Origin: Cercospora beticola | Taxonomy: Eukaryota; Ascomycota; Dothideomycetes; Mycosphaerellales; Mycosphaerellaceae | Reading direction: 5' to 3' | Length of the DNA: 64,000 bases | NCBI RefSeq assembly: GCF_033473495.1 | Contig: NC_088939.1 | Location: forward strand, 1,116,001-1,180,000 | In this document: positions 25,174 to 35,800 of the stretch, piece by piece | Layout: each line of letters opens with the position of its first letter | Numbering within the stretch: the first letter of the stretch is position 1 | Translations under genes and position numbers: made by a program | Notes under the pieces: generated by a model | Told to the model about the DNA's origin: nothing | What the model saw: only the letters and a program-made list of their open reading frames with translations | Database searches by the model: none

Positions 25174-26236
25174 GGCGGATCTGTCGTGGCGAAAGGCTTC
25201 GCCGACACTGTCAAAAAGATTGATGTCAGCGGGACACAGCTCGCGAGGTCGACATCTTGTTGGGCATGGAACTCCGGTAAAGCGGGTATTTATGCGATAC
25301 CTAGGCCGACTTCAACGAGTGCGGTAGAGGTGGCAGATTGGAGTCGGGCTTGGTCACGACGCGTGCTTTCCCTGTGACTTCCGTGACTGCCTTGGGCCAC
25401 ACGTTCGCGATTAATGACGGCGACTTGTCCGGTACCTCAACAAGACCACTCATAGGCCACTCACGTACACATATGCGCTGCGATCTGCTTCGTGCCTCTT
25501 CTCGTGTTTCGGCTGCTGCAAGACCCAGCACTTGACTTCGTGATGTGTGTAGTCGAAGGACTTGAGATGTACATCAGTTGCAATGCCACCCTACCTTTGT
25601 CTGTGATCGCGACACGACACATCTTGGAAAGCTCCTGTACTTCTCCAAGGGCCACGTGCGATATGCATTCAGCACTCCGTGGAGAGTCATGCAGTCGGGT
25701 CACCCACTTGAGTCCCAGAGTACCGGCTCCAGAGCATCATCATCTCTAGATGCTTACCCTCCGCAGGTACCAGTAGTGACCTGGACTCAGAGACAGACAA
25801 CTGGTCCCAGGCTCCAACATGAGGCATTACCGACGAAACATTTCTCACCACGCCATGCCACTAAGGCTGCTGCACTGGCGGCAGAGTGTTCACGAGTGCT
25901 GGCAGCTGCCGGCGCTGAAAGCTGAGACGTGACGGTGCTCGACCTTGCTCATCAGTGCGCAGTAGAATCGGCACGGAATCATGGCTGCGAATCCAAGTTG
26001 CTGGAGCTGTAGGAAGTGCGTCGTCGCGTGTCTGCATGTCCTCGGCCGGCGGCGCCACACCGGGAGAGGGCAGGGATCCGGGGCTAACCACAGTTGCTCG
26101 CGTGTGGCCAAAGTTTCTGTCGGCATCATCCATCGATCCCTTTTGCCATTCTCATTGCATCTTCACAGTTTCGCAGGAGTGCGAGGGAAGAGCGCAGGGA
26201 AGGCAGTCCTGCGACACTGCATGATCCGATCTGAAG
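25174..26236. promoter_or_regulatory. divergent intergenic region before XPF-like and RPO41 genes
   Basis: About 1.06 kb between two divergent starts. It includes an out-of-frame ATG at 26221, 16 nt before the RPO41 start. No TATA box or gene was recognised. Confidence 0.4.
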
Positions 26237-29200
26237 ATGCTGGTGCGCTCCGCCAGCCGACGACAGCAACGGCACACCTGTCGCGTCCTCGCCGCTTCCT
26301 TCGCCCAGCTCTCTCTGCCATGGCTGGCTCCAGCACAACTACGATGGAACGCAACACATCCATCACCGACGCCTTCTCAGACAACGGCATCGACGCACCG
26401 CCATCGATCACGAAGACCTTCACTTCCCACATCGCAGCTTCGGCAGCTCGCAACAGCTGCTGATACCCATTCTTCGACGAGCACGCCGTTCGAATCGACT
26501 CATACTTCGACGAGCACATCTTTCGAATCGACTCATCCTTCGAGGATCGACCGATTAAAATCGAACTTCCGCGCCTCCAACCACGATGACTACGTTCCTT
26601 TCGATTTCTCCGGCTCTCATTTTCTTGCAGGGCCGAGCGATCCGATTATACTTAATTCACCATTAAAAGCTGCCGATACGGTCATTCGTGTGAACAGATA
26701 TGTCCATGGATCCGCAAAACAGCTCCTGGGCCATTTGCATACCAGCCTTTCAGTGGGGAGACGGGATCGTGCCGCAGAAATTGTACAGAGACTTGCTCAG
26801 CAATGCGGTCCGCAATCGGAAGAGGCTGTGCACGCTCACTGGCTGTATTTAGACGACTTGCGCGAGGCTGTGAGGCGGCATGGTCGAGACTCGCCGCAGA
26901 CTGCAGTCCTGCTCAGTCAGATGCAGAAATGGTTCGAGGTCGAATTACGGAGCAAAGGCACGCAACCTGACGCCAACATTCTGATCACGATGATGCGGGC
27001 ATCAATATCTGGACTGGAAGGCTCACGGCGAGACCGCTCGATACGCAGATATGCGGACATTGCACAGCAGCTGGGTGACGATGTCTTGAACGAGGTTCTA
27101 CTCTCAGAAGTCTACAACGACATTGAATACGCGATTTTGGGTCGTGCTACCGCGGATTTCTACGAGGAGGACGTTCCTCTACAGCAGGCTGTGGAAGACA
27201 TCTTGCAGGGAGCCTCCGACAACAAGGAAGAAGCGCGTGTCAGGCAGGAGGAACTGGATATGTCAGCGGTGCCAGAAGTGCTGCAAACAGAGCAAAAAGG
27301 AACTGGGCTGGAAAATATCAGAAAGAGCATGAACGTATTCTCAGAATTACCCACGTTGCCAGTTGACGCCGGCATCGAAGCCCGTCGAGAACTGGCATAC
27401 AAGCGGCAACGGCTCTTGGAAGATACTGCAGTTGATGTGGCGATTGATCGATGGAAGAAGGCCGACGAGGATTTGCGCAAAGTAGGAATCCACACTTCCA
27501 TGCAGAGCAAACCTGTTGCTGCGTTAATGTGGCAATGGTATAGCCAGCTGCTACCAGCCTTGCAACAAGAGCTTGCCGAGGTCAAGAAGGCAATGGAGGG
27601 TGATATGACCGATGCAGACCGGGTCGCTTATGGTCCTTACCTGGAGCTCTTACCACTTGAAAAAGTAGCTGCTGACACTATTCTCTATGTCATGACACGC
27701 ATGGCTTCCGGCAAGAACAAAGCAACCAATCAGTATGAGAGTGAGGCGAAGCTAGCACCTCTCGCGCTCAATCTGTCGCGATTGCTCGAGTCCGAAGTTT
27801 TGGCCGTTGTTGCTGGTGGTAGCAAAAAGTCTGGCAAAGCGAGCAGCAAGTCAAAGCTTCGGAGCCAAGCAAGACGAGTGTTCGAAAAGGGGCTCGCAAA
27901 GTCGAAGTCCAATTCGAAAGCACGACAACAGAAATTGAAACAGGCAGAGTTGACTCAAATGGAATGGCCGTTAGCTGTTCATGTCAAATTAGGCGCCATG
28001 CTGTTATCTAAGCTGATGCAGAGCGCTCAGCTTCCAGTCACCAAGGAACATCCGCGGACGAAAATGCAGATCACGCAAATGCAGCCCGCATTCCTTCATC
28101 GCATGAAGTATTCTCGCGGCAAGAAACTCGGCGTGGTGATGCCAAATCCAGCACTGATGGAGAAGATTCGAAGCGAGCCGGTGGGCAGTCTTATTGCAAA
28201 AAGAATGCCCATGGTCGTGGAGCCTTTGCCCTGGACAGGCTGGGATCAAGGCGGATATCTGCACTATACGAATCCCATATTGCGACTAGCAGCCGGAGAT
28301 AAATCTGCCAAAGACTACTTTCTGGCAGCGGACGAGCAGAACGATCTTAGCACGCTGTACAAGGGGCTTACGGCGTTGGGGAAGGTGCCATGGAAAGTTC
28401 ACCAAGGCGTTTTCAAGGTGCAGTTGGAAGCTTGGAACTCAGGAGAGGCAGTCGCCAATTTTGCGCCACTCAACCCTGACTATCAAATGCCTCCAGAACC
28501 GGATGCATCCGCTGATCAGCAGCAACGGAGACTATGGGCCCAGGAGTGCCGCGAAATCGCCAATCGTCGAAGTGGAAATCACTCCAAGCGCTGTTTCCAG
28601 AACTTCCAGCTCGAAATCGCTCGCAGTATGCTGAACGAGACCCTATACTTTCCCCACAATCTCGATTTCCGTGGACGAGCTTATCCCATCCCCCCTTATC
28701 TCAATCACATGGGCGCGGACAATGTCAGAGGTTTGCTCGTGTTTGCAGAGGGCAAGGAGCTCGGCGAGAACGGTCTGAGATGGTTGAAGATCCACACAGC
28801 CACGGTCGCGGGCCACGATAAAGCGAGCATGGAAGAGCGTGTCGAATTCACTATGAAGCACCTAGACGACATATACGATTCGGTCCGAAATCCTCTGGAT
28901 GGACGCAGATGGTGGCTACAAGCAGAAGATGCGTGGCAAACGCTCGCGGCTTGTTTCGAGCTTGTGGCCGCACTGGAATCCCCCGATCCCGCAAAGTTTG
29001 TCTCACATTTGCCGGTCCAGCAAGATGGAACCTGTAACGGTCTGCAGCATTACGCCGCATTGGGTGGTGACAGAGCTGGTGCTGCGCAAGTCAACCTCGA
29101 GCCTAGCGATCGCCCCGCTGATGTCTACACCGCAGTGGCTGAGGTCGTGAAAGCCGAAGTAGCGAAAGACGCTGCGGATGGCGATCCGATTGCTCAAAGG

Positions 29201-30559
29201 CTGAACGGCCGCATTACCAGGAAGTGTGTGAAGCAGCCAGTCATGACGAACGTCTATGGCGTCACGTTCTTCGGTGCTCGTTTGCAGGTGAGGAAGCAGC
29301 TGGAAGCCATTTTCCCCGAGGTCAATGCGCACGATGCTGTTAACTTGGGTCATAAGTCGCATTACGTCGCACTAAAGATCTTCAAGTCTCTCGGCCAGAT
29401 GTTCACTGGTGCACAGGCTATTCAGAACTGGCTCGGCCAATGTGCGGACCGGGTGGCTACGTGCCTGACTCCGGAACAAGTAGCCTCATTGAAGAACGAG
29501 ACGAAGGTCCTGAGGCGCGGGAAGAAACAGATAAAGGACGACAAATCCGGCGGTGTCAGGCCACATGGAGCACCCGCGACTTCTAGCAACGACAAGGCTA
29601 CAGCAAGCAAGCCACTGTTTAAGTCGACAGTAGTTTGGACGACACCCATGCGCCTTCCTGTGGTCCAGCCTTACCGGGCAGCGAAATCGAAGCTGATAAC
29701 CACTAAGCTGCAATCGATGGCCATCCAGGATCCTCAAGCCTGGGATCCGGTGAGCAAGCGCAAGCAGCTTCAAGCGTTCCCGCCGAATTTTATTCACTCT
29801 CTCGACGCAACGCACATGTTGCTCAGCGCTCTCAAGTGCACTGAAAACGGCATGACATTTGCGAGTGTCCACGATTCTTTCTGGACCCACGCTTGCGACG
29901 TCAATCGCATGAGCGAGGTACTTCGTGACGCGTTCGTCGCCATGCACAGCGAAGACATCATCGGGAGACTACGGGAGGAGTTCGAGACCAGGTACAAGGG
30001 GCATATGTACATGGCGACTGTCCTTGCAGACAGTCCTGTAGGGAAACGGATTATCCAGCATCGGAAGGAAGTGAAAGAGGAGGCGAAACAGTCGAAAGCG
30101 GTATCGATTCCGAGCGAGCTGGCTTTGGAAGCTGAACGAATGCGGTTGCTGCAGAGTGAAGACGCGCAAGAACGACTCAAAGGTGAAGCGATGATCACGC
30201 CTGGCAGCATCCTGAGCGCCGAGTCCGACCCAGCTGCCTTTGCCCCGGCCACAGAGCTGGCAGGTGTAACACTGGGCGAGATGCCTGTAAATCCGGCACA
30301 CGTGGAGGAGGCTCCCGTCGATGAGACCGATTCAGAGACAACGGTAGTCGACGAGGCTGCCGAAACAGACATGGAAGTGTCTGAGTCAACGAACAACGGC
30401 GGTGAAGAATCTAAGTCGGAGGGCAAGAAGACGACGAAGGAAAAGAAAACTACGCCGAAGAAGCTCTATGTTTGGCTTCCGCTGACCTTCCCGGAAGTGC
30501 CTGCCAAGGGCGATTTCGACGTGCGACGACTGCGCGAGAGTCGATACTTCTTCCACTGA
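26237..30559 (+). CDS. RPO41: mitochondrial DNA-directed RNA polymerase (T7-like)
   Basis: Intronless, 1,440 aa. The first ~40 residues are Arg/Ala/Ser-rich with few acids, a likely mitochondrial presequence. The N-terminal ~780 residues are the family-specific extension; the polymerase core follows. Motifs: LDFRGRAYPIPPYLNHMGAD; palm motif QQDGTCNGLQHYAA with catalytic D930; O-helix segment RKCVKQPVMTNVYGVTFFGA; and motif C SVHDSFWTHA with catalytic D1213. The conserved C-terminus ends ESRYFFH. It transcribes mitochondrial DNA and primes its replication, together with the Mtf1-type factor. Oddities: an 11-residue tandem repeat at 79-100, and a charged ~140-residue insertion (about 1267-1409) just before the conserved C-terminal strand. 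Confidence 0.97.
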   Translation: MLVRSASRRQQRHTCRVLAASFAQLSLPWLAPAQLRWNATHPSPTPSQTTASTHRHRSRRPSLPTSQLRQLATAADTHSSTSTPFESTHTSTSTSFESTHPSRIDRLKSNFRASNHDDYVPFDFSGSHFLAGPSDPIILNSPLKAADTVIRVNRYVHGSAKQLLGHLHTSLSVGRRDRAAEIVQRLAQQCGPQSEEAVHAHWLYLDDLREAVRRHGRDSPQTAVLLSQMQKWFEVELRSKGTQPDANILITMMRASISGLEGSRRDRSIRRYADIAQQLGDDVLNEVLLSEVYNDIEYAILGRATADFYEEDVPLQQAVEDILQGASDNKEEARVRQEELDMSAVPEVLQTEQKGTGLENIRKSMNVFSELPTLPVDAGIEARRELAYKRQRLLEDTAVDVAIDRWKKADEDLRKVGIHTSMQSKPVAALMWQWYSQLLPALQQELAEVKKAMEGDMTDADRVAYGPYLELLPLEKVAADTILYVMTRMASGKNKATNQYESEAKLAPLALNLSRLLESEVLAVVAGGSKKSGKASSKSKLRSQARRVFEKGLAKSKSNSKARQQKLKQAELTQMEWPLAVHVKLGAMLLSKLMQSAQLPVTKEHPRTKMQITQMQPAFLHRMKYSRGKKLGVVMPNPALMEKIRSEPVGSLIAKRMPMVVEPLPWTGWDQGGYLHYTNPILRLAAGDKSAKDYFLAADEQNDLSTLYKGLTALGKVPWKVHQGVFKVQLEAWNSGEAVANFAPLNPDYQMPPEPDASADQQQRRLWAQECREIANRRSGNHSKRCFQNFQLEIARSMLNETLYFPHNLDFRGRAYPIPPYLNHMGADNVRGLLVFAEGKELGENGLRWLKIHTATVAGHDKASMEERVEFTMKHLDDIYDSVRNPLDGRRWWLQAEDAWQTLAACFELVAALESPDPAKFVSHLPVQQDGTCNGLQHYAALGGDRAGAAQVNLEPSDRPADVYTAVAEVVKAEVAKDAADGDPIAQRLNGRITRKCVKQPVMTNVYGVTFFGARLQVRKQLEAIFPEVNAHDAVNLGHKSHYVALKIFKSLGQMFTGAQAIQNWLGQCADRVATCLTPEQVASLKNETKVLRRGKKQIKDDKSGGVRPHGAPATSSNDKATASKPLFKSTVVWTTPMRLPVVQPYRAAKSKLITTKLQSMAIQDPQAWDPVSKRKQLQAFPPNFIHSLDATHMLLSALKCTENGMTFASVHDSFWTHACDVNRMSEVLRDAFVAMHSEDIIGRLREEFETRYKGHMYMATVLADSPVGKRIIQHRKEVKEEAKQSKAVSIPSELALEAERMRLLQSEDAQERLKGEAMITPGSILSAESDPAAFAPATELAGVTLGEMPVNPAHVEEAPVDETDSETTVVDEAAETDMEVSESTNNGGEESKSEGKKTTKEKKTTPKKLYVWLPLTFPEVPAKGDFDVRRLRESRYFFH
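26471..26536 (+). repeat. 33-bp tandem duplication inside RPO41
   Basis: Two consecutive in-frame units encode SSTSTPFESTH and TSTSTSFESTH (residues 79-89 and 90-100). They lie in the non-conserved linker after the presequence. Their near-identity at both DNA and protein level suggests a recent local duplication. Confidence 0.75.
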
Positions 30560-31657
30560 GGAAGTGAAGGCGTGTAATTTATTGTAATATTTGCAGCATG
30601 TGAGCGTTATGGGAATGAGGGGCGGTAAAGCTGCATAGCGATGGCGTTGGCAAGAAAGGGAACGGCATTGACCACAAAATTATGCTGTATTGTATGATAT
30701 GATACCACTGCGAGAGGACCTTAGTGTATGCATAGCACGCTGTACTCAACGATACGTCGGAACATGAATCAAATGTTTCTGCCACTGCTCTTCACGTTTC
30801 ACCTGGACACGCCTGAATCAGCATCTGTCGGTCGATTCGTGATCCAGAATTATGCAGCGTATTCCTTGCACAAAGTTCAAAACATCGAGACCAGGAAGTC
30901 CCGAATGACCGGAACAGATTTGCAGAATGACATCCCAGCCAGCAGGGGTTGCTGGTCATACAAGCTTTCCGGATGCCAGCGACATGGGACGTCCTGCTCG
31001 CGACCGTTGTTTGATTTGTTGGGAGGCCGTGCAGCACATGCGACGGCGGCGAGGCGGTGGGCGGGCGCGCGGATGGCGGCGGTGGTGGTGCAATGGGCAG
31101 AGATGAGGTGCGTTCGGGGGGCAGGATCTCACGAGTCGCCCGCGGTGGAGGCGCCAAACGGACGCTAGCCAGCGACACACGGGAAGGATTGTGGGCGGCT
31201 TTTGGGTTGGGGCGAGCGGACGTTGGCTTTCTTTGGGAGCGCTGGTGGAGTCTGGGTGGGCCACGACCCGCATAAAACCACCGTGCCCGTGTCGTGTGCT
31301 GTTCCGGCTCCGTGGGCTGTGAGCCGTGGGTCCCGTCGTGCTGGTTGCTTTCCTCGTCTGCCCGTCCAATCCTGCTCTCACGTCCCAGAAACACCCTCTG
31401 CTGCAGGCACGCTCGCAGCAGAAGCAACGACAAACACCACCACCACAGATCGACATTGACGGGATGCGATAGCGAGCGCTGGTTCGCGAGAGGATTCGCT
31501 GCCGCCGCTGCGTCGTCGATCAGGCATCGTCGTGAGCTTGCTGCACCACTGACGGCCGATCTTGCTCTCTTCTGAACACCTGCCCGTACCTCTGCTTGGC
31601 GGAGCCCTACGAGTACACCAGGCCACCCGCTCGACCACCTTTCCACCTCTACACGCC
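30560..31657. other. intergenic region with no supported gene
   Basis: About 1.1 kb. It holds the RPO41 3' region and the GC-rich, G/C-skewed upstream region of the zinc-module gene (31.0-31.3 kb is G-rich on the plus strand). A long antisense frame crossing it is a shadow. Confidence 0.45.
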
Positions 31658-32869
31658 ATGGCCGAAGACATATCACGGCCGTCGGCGGACGATCGCGAAC
31701 GGAGGAGGGGGAGTCTGGCGAGACGTGCTCTGCAGCGAGTCCGCGCTGCCATGCATCGAGCAAGGGATCCTGGAGCGACCACGACGGAACGGGCTGCGGG
31801 TTCAGACGACGAGGCGAGGAATGCAATAGAGGCAGCCATCGAACCTGCGAACACCACGAGAGCCGGGGCCGAATCAAGCGACATTCCACAGGACGAGATC
31901 GAGCAGCGACATGATACAGAGCCTGTGGAAGCGCCTTCAATACCGTTCGCCACGCTCAACTCCATTGAAGTCGACTCCAGCGAGGAAGACGCCGGCGAAT
32001 CTGCAATGCCACCGCGAGTAGGCCGATCTGGCTTGACTCGAGAGAAGGCGCGATCACTATTCGCACAAAACGGATTCGACTACAAATTGCGAACGTGGCG
32101 GCCTCTGGAGGAACCACCGAACAAGATCAGACGTGTTGAGAAGCCAATTAGACTCCGAGTACATTACACCTGCCACGAGTGCACGAGACAATTCGGCTTG
32201 GAGAGGACTTGCATGGATTGTGGGCATCACAGATGCCGAGAATGTCTGAGGAATCCGCCGAAGAAAGTGAGACAGGTGTCAGACAATGCCCGAAGGTCGA
32301 CGGAAGACGGCCGGACGAGTCCTGTTGCTGGGCCTTCGACAGCGCCACCTGTGGCAGAATCTTCGCGACCGCAACCAGACATGCAAGTAGCACCACTGAG
32401 ACCGGACGATGAATATTCGCACGACGATTTGCCACAAGACCTCGATCTTGCTATGTATACCCGACCTAGGGCAGCGATACAGACAGTATGGAAGCCACAA
32501 GCTCGACCGAAACTGAAGCATACGCTTGGTGCTTCTTCCACTTCACCGGACGATGAGGCTCCGGTGGTTCGGGCTGTGCAACGAGTGTACCGGAAACCTC
32601 GACAACGGGTGCGATATACTTGCGAGCAATGCGATACGCTGTTCGTTGATCACGATCAATGTCGGCGATGCGGGCACGAGCGCTGCGATGGTTGTCTTCG
32701 CCAACCGTCAGTCCTTTCCATTGATGCTTGTACATTCAACTTGCTGACTGTTCTCCTCAGGCCCAAACGCACTGCTGCAGCACCAGATCCAGAAGTCCTC
32801 AGGTCTCTTGAGGCCCGACTTGCTGCTCACGGAGAGTCTTCGACTGCCGGAGCCGCCGAGCAGTCATAA
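31658..32869 (+). CDS. protein with two six-cysteine zinc modules
   Basis: Two exons (31658-32706 and 32761-32869) give 385 aa from the first ATG; the longer frame starts with TTG. The intron (32707-32760, GTCAGT...CTCAG) is 54 nt, a multiple of three without a stop, so intron retention would insert 18 residues. The two modules share identical spacing: C-x2-C-x9-C-x2-C-x4-C-x2-C, each with a CGH-R core. The first starts at C172 (CHEC...CMDCGHHRCREC) and the second at C322 (CEQC...CRRCGHERCDGC). Each is preceded by a V-x-YTC strand and followed by PPKK/PPKR. This suggests paired treble-clef or RING-like zinc sites. The rest is charged and disordered. I recognise this only as a fungal hypothetical type; protein or nucleic-acid binding is inference. 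Confidence 0.75.
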   Translation: MAEDISRPSADDRERRRGSLARRALQRVRAAMHRARDPGATTTERAAGSDDEARNAIEAAIEPANTTRAGAESSDIPQDEIEQRHDTEPVEAPSIPFATLNSIEVDSSEEDAGESAMPPRVGRSGLTREKARSLFAQNGFDYKLRTWRPLEEPPNKIRRVEKPIRLRVHYTCHECTRQFGLERTCMDCGHHRCRECLRNPPKKVRQVSDNARRSTEDGRTSPVAGPSTAPPVAESSRPQPDMQVAPLRPDDEYSHDDLPQDLDLAMYTRPRAAIQTVWKPQARPKLKHTLGASSTSPDDEAPVVRAVQRVYRKPRQRVRYTCEQCDTLFVDHDQCRRCGHERCDGCLRQPSVLSIDACTFNLLTVLLRPKRTAAAPDPEVLRSLEARLAAHGESSTAGAAEQS

Positions 32870-35800
32870 TCTCTTCTGCATACTACCACTTCACGACAAC
32901 TCTTACCACTTTCGACTTTTGTGCGGGATACGAACGAACACTTCATTCACGATACCACTTTTGTGTTTTTATCTTATTATTCTTGGGATGTTGATGATAC
33001 CCTTGGGCGGATATTTTCTTTTGAGCGACCTTGGCCACGGCGGTCTGGGACGCTGTCTTTTGGGGAAACTGACGAGCATATGATGGGACGTGGAAGCGAA
33101 GGAAAGCAAAATGGGCACAAGAATACCACAGCATCACTACTCCAGCTTCTCGTTGATATCACTTTCGTCATCACGGCGACGTTGGACGAAGAAAGGAGAT
33201 GAGTCCACGTAATGAATATTTCTGAAGTAGTTGGAGGATGACGGGAATCTCGTCACAGTATTCATTGGCGACTACTTGTCTAATGAAGAACCAGTACAAC
33301 TACAATTCCTCAACTTCTCTCACTGTCATCCCCGCCTTACACCTACTATGTTCCCTTCACCGCCATGCAATGCCATGCCATACCATGTGCACGACCGTTA
33401 TAAATCTTCTCTCCCAACCCGACCCAAAGAATAAGAATCATGAACCTCGCTTCGGAACCGAGAACTTGGAACACACTGACGACGGAGACGCAGAGACGTT
33501 GCGATTATTGGCAAGCCCTACCTTACTACTTCATTCCGTGATTTTCATTGATGATGAGGATCCCGTCGGGACGTTACGATGTGCGAGCGAAGGATTCTGC
33601 TGGCCAAAAATCTGCAGACGAAGGGCGATCATCCCTTTTCGCTGATGCCCGTTTGTTAGGGCGCACTCGGGAGCGTTCCGTTGATGAAGTGGTAGACGAT
33701 GAGAAGATCTTAGGATCTGTGTTATAGCTGATGATAGGTGACGCGGATTGGGTACAGTTACGGGTATGCAAGGCGAGACGAAGCGAATGCTATGGTATTG
33801 ATCGCTGTATGATTGTTTTTGTTGCTATGCTATGTGTGAGCGAGAGGATGATGCTGTAAGATGGGACTGCAAAGTGGTGGTAGCGTTCGGGGTTCGTGGT
33901 TCTTTGCTCTCGGCATCCCGTAGGGGATAGTCGGCCGTGATTGATGATGAGCAAACCGGGTTCGGGACACCACCTCCTTGCGACCACTGCAACGGAGGAG
34001 TCTGTCAATGATGCCGGGACTGGTGTGCAAGCGAGCTGTCGGCTCCAATGTTTTGATTCTATATTGGAGTCAGTGTTGTATGAAGTTCGAAGATCATTTT
34101 CGGATCATTTGCTTGTTCTTCTCGTCGTGGTTGTCGCTACCAGAATCATCAGCGCTGTTTTCGCTCTTCTCACCGCACTGCCGGGGAATCCTCCTTCATT
34201 TGGTTCCAGAAGAAGCAGTCTTACTCCACTTCGTTCTATGTACTCCTTCTCGCTACCTCGCTTCCATTCTACTCACGTTCTTTGTGCGTGGTAGATGGCT
34301 GGCTGGTGGGTCAATGGCTGATCGGACGAAACGCCAGAAGGAAGGCCACGTTGTCGCGTCCAGCCCTCAACAATACTCGACCTTTGGTCCTTTTGCATTC
34401 TACTGCATCATCGTTACCAGTCTTCACACGCAGAAATCATCATCTAATGCACTCCACTGCATCACTCCACTGAATTCTTGTCTCGTGGCATTGCATGAAA
34501 TGGCAGACGCCATGGCTTGCAACGAACCACTCGGAGCACACGAATGGGAGCCAATGGGTCCAGGATTCTTGTCCTTTTGTCTCCTTCTTCGCGTGGCACG
34601 CATGCGCTCACACGCACTCACGCATGCACGCGGGAACGCTTTGCCTTTTCTTCTTCCTCATCACACGCTTCGAGACGCGTGCGTGTGATCACGCACGAGC
34701 AAGTTTTTGCGGTGGATATCTGGCACGCTGTGGATGTGGACTATCTTGCGTTCAGAAGGTGAAAGCTACGGGAACTGGCGTGAAGACGGCGTCATTTTGC
34801 AAAAAGGTTGAAGGGGTTTCCGAGCGTGCCGTACCTACTACAGTTCAGTAGTGAGCGAGGAGCACGTCGTGGCTTTTTTCTCGTCTGCTTGTTTGTCGCG
34901 ACGCGTGGGCTTTTCGCTTGCGCTCGCACACGTTTCCGAATTGTGATGTGTGGCTTGCTCTGGGTCGCTTCTGGGCTTGGAGTGTCTTGGATGAAGGGGT
35001 TCAGTTTCGTCACCGTTGAAGTGCTTCGGTGTGACAGAGCCTGACCGGGGTTTCGGGTTCAGGCAAGATGCGGCTCTGCTGGAGTGTGATGATCCTCGCA
35101 GGTTCTTGCTGAAGTAGAAGGTTCGGTAGTTAGCGGTCGCTTCCATGTTCCAGCTGCTTTCGAAATTTGGGAAACTTTGACGTTTGGGAAGCGGTCCGAC
35201 GGCCAGATCGATGGTATGGAAAGTCTGTTTCTGTTCGGACGTGACGTTCACCCTGTTTCTTGGTAACGAATGGCCGTGATGACAGGTGAGGTGTTTTGGC
35301 ATGTGTTGCCGTGCTGGCTTGCAGCAGGCGCGTATGGTCAAACGTGAGCACGAGTAAGAGCAGCAGAGCGACATGGATGCGACTGCTTCTTCCTGCACGC
35401 ATACGAGATGTTGGACTGGAATGGCAGGATCTGGGGATCAACCGGCATCGCATCGTGCGCTGTTTGAAGACCTCAACAACGCCTTCGATGCAGCGCGAAG
35501 CTCCTGACAAGACAATGAAACGCAGTTGCATGCTTTTACGATTCATCATCCCTCACAGGGTGGACTAACTGCAACGTCAGATGCTCACCACACCGGTCCC
35601 GACATTGTTTATCCTTGAAGCTCGTTGAGCTCTGAGATGGAATCACGGAGAAGAGTATGAGCTCCAGACCTCGAGTTCTCAAATTCAGTCACGGACTGAC
35701 AGAACGCTATCAAAATGACTATGTTTGCGTCTCAGGCTGCCATCGAGGATGTCCCGGGAAACTGTTGGGGACAGTGACAGGCATCTCCATGCTTCAGATT

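Noticed and set aside
30792..31940. 382-codon minus-strand open frame
   Set aside because: It is antisense to the zinc-module gene, Arg/Ser/Pro-rich, and has no domain. The plus-strand frame has clear paired zinc motifs.
33978..34688. 236-codon plus-strand open frame in the gene-poor region
   Set aside because: Composition is rich in His, Cys, Leu and Ser without pattern, there is no domain, and no supporting splice or promoter context was seen.
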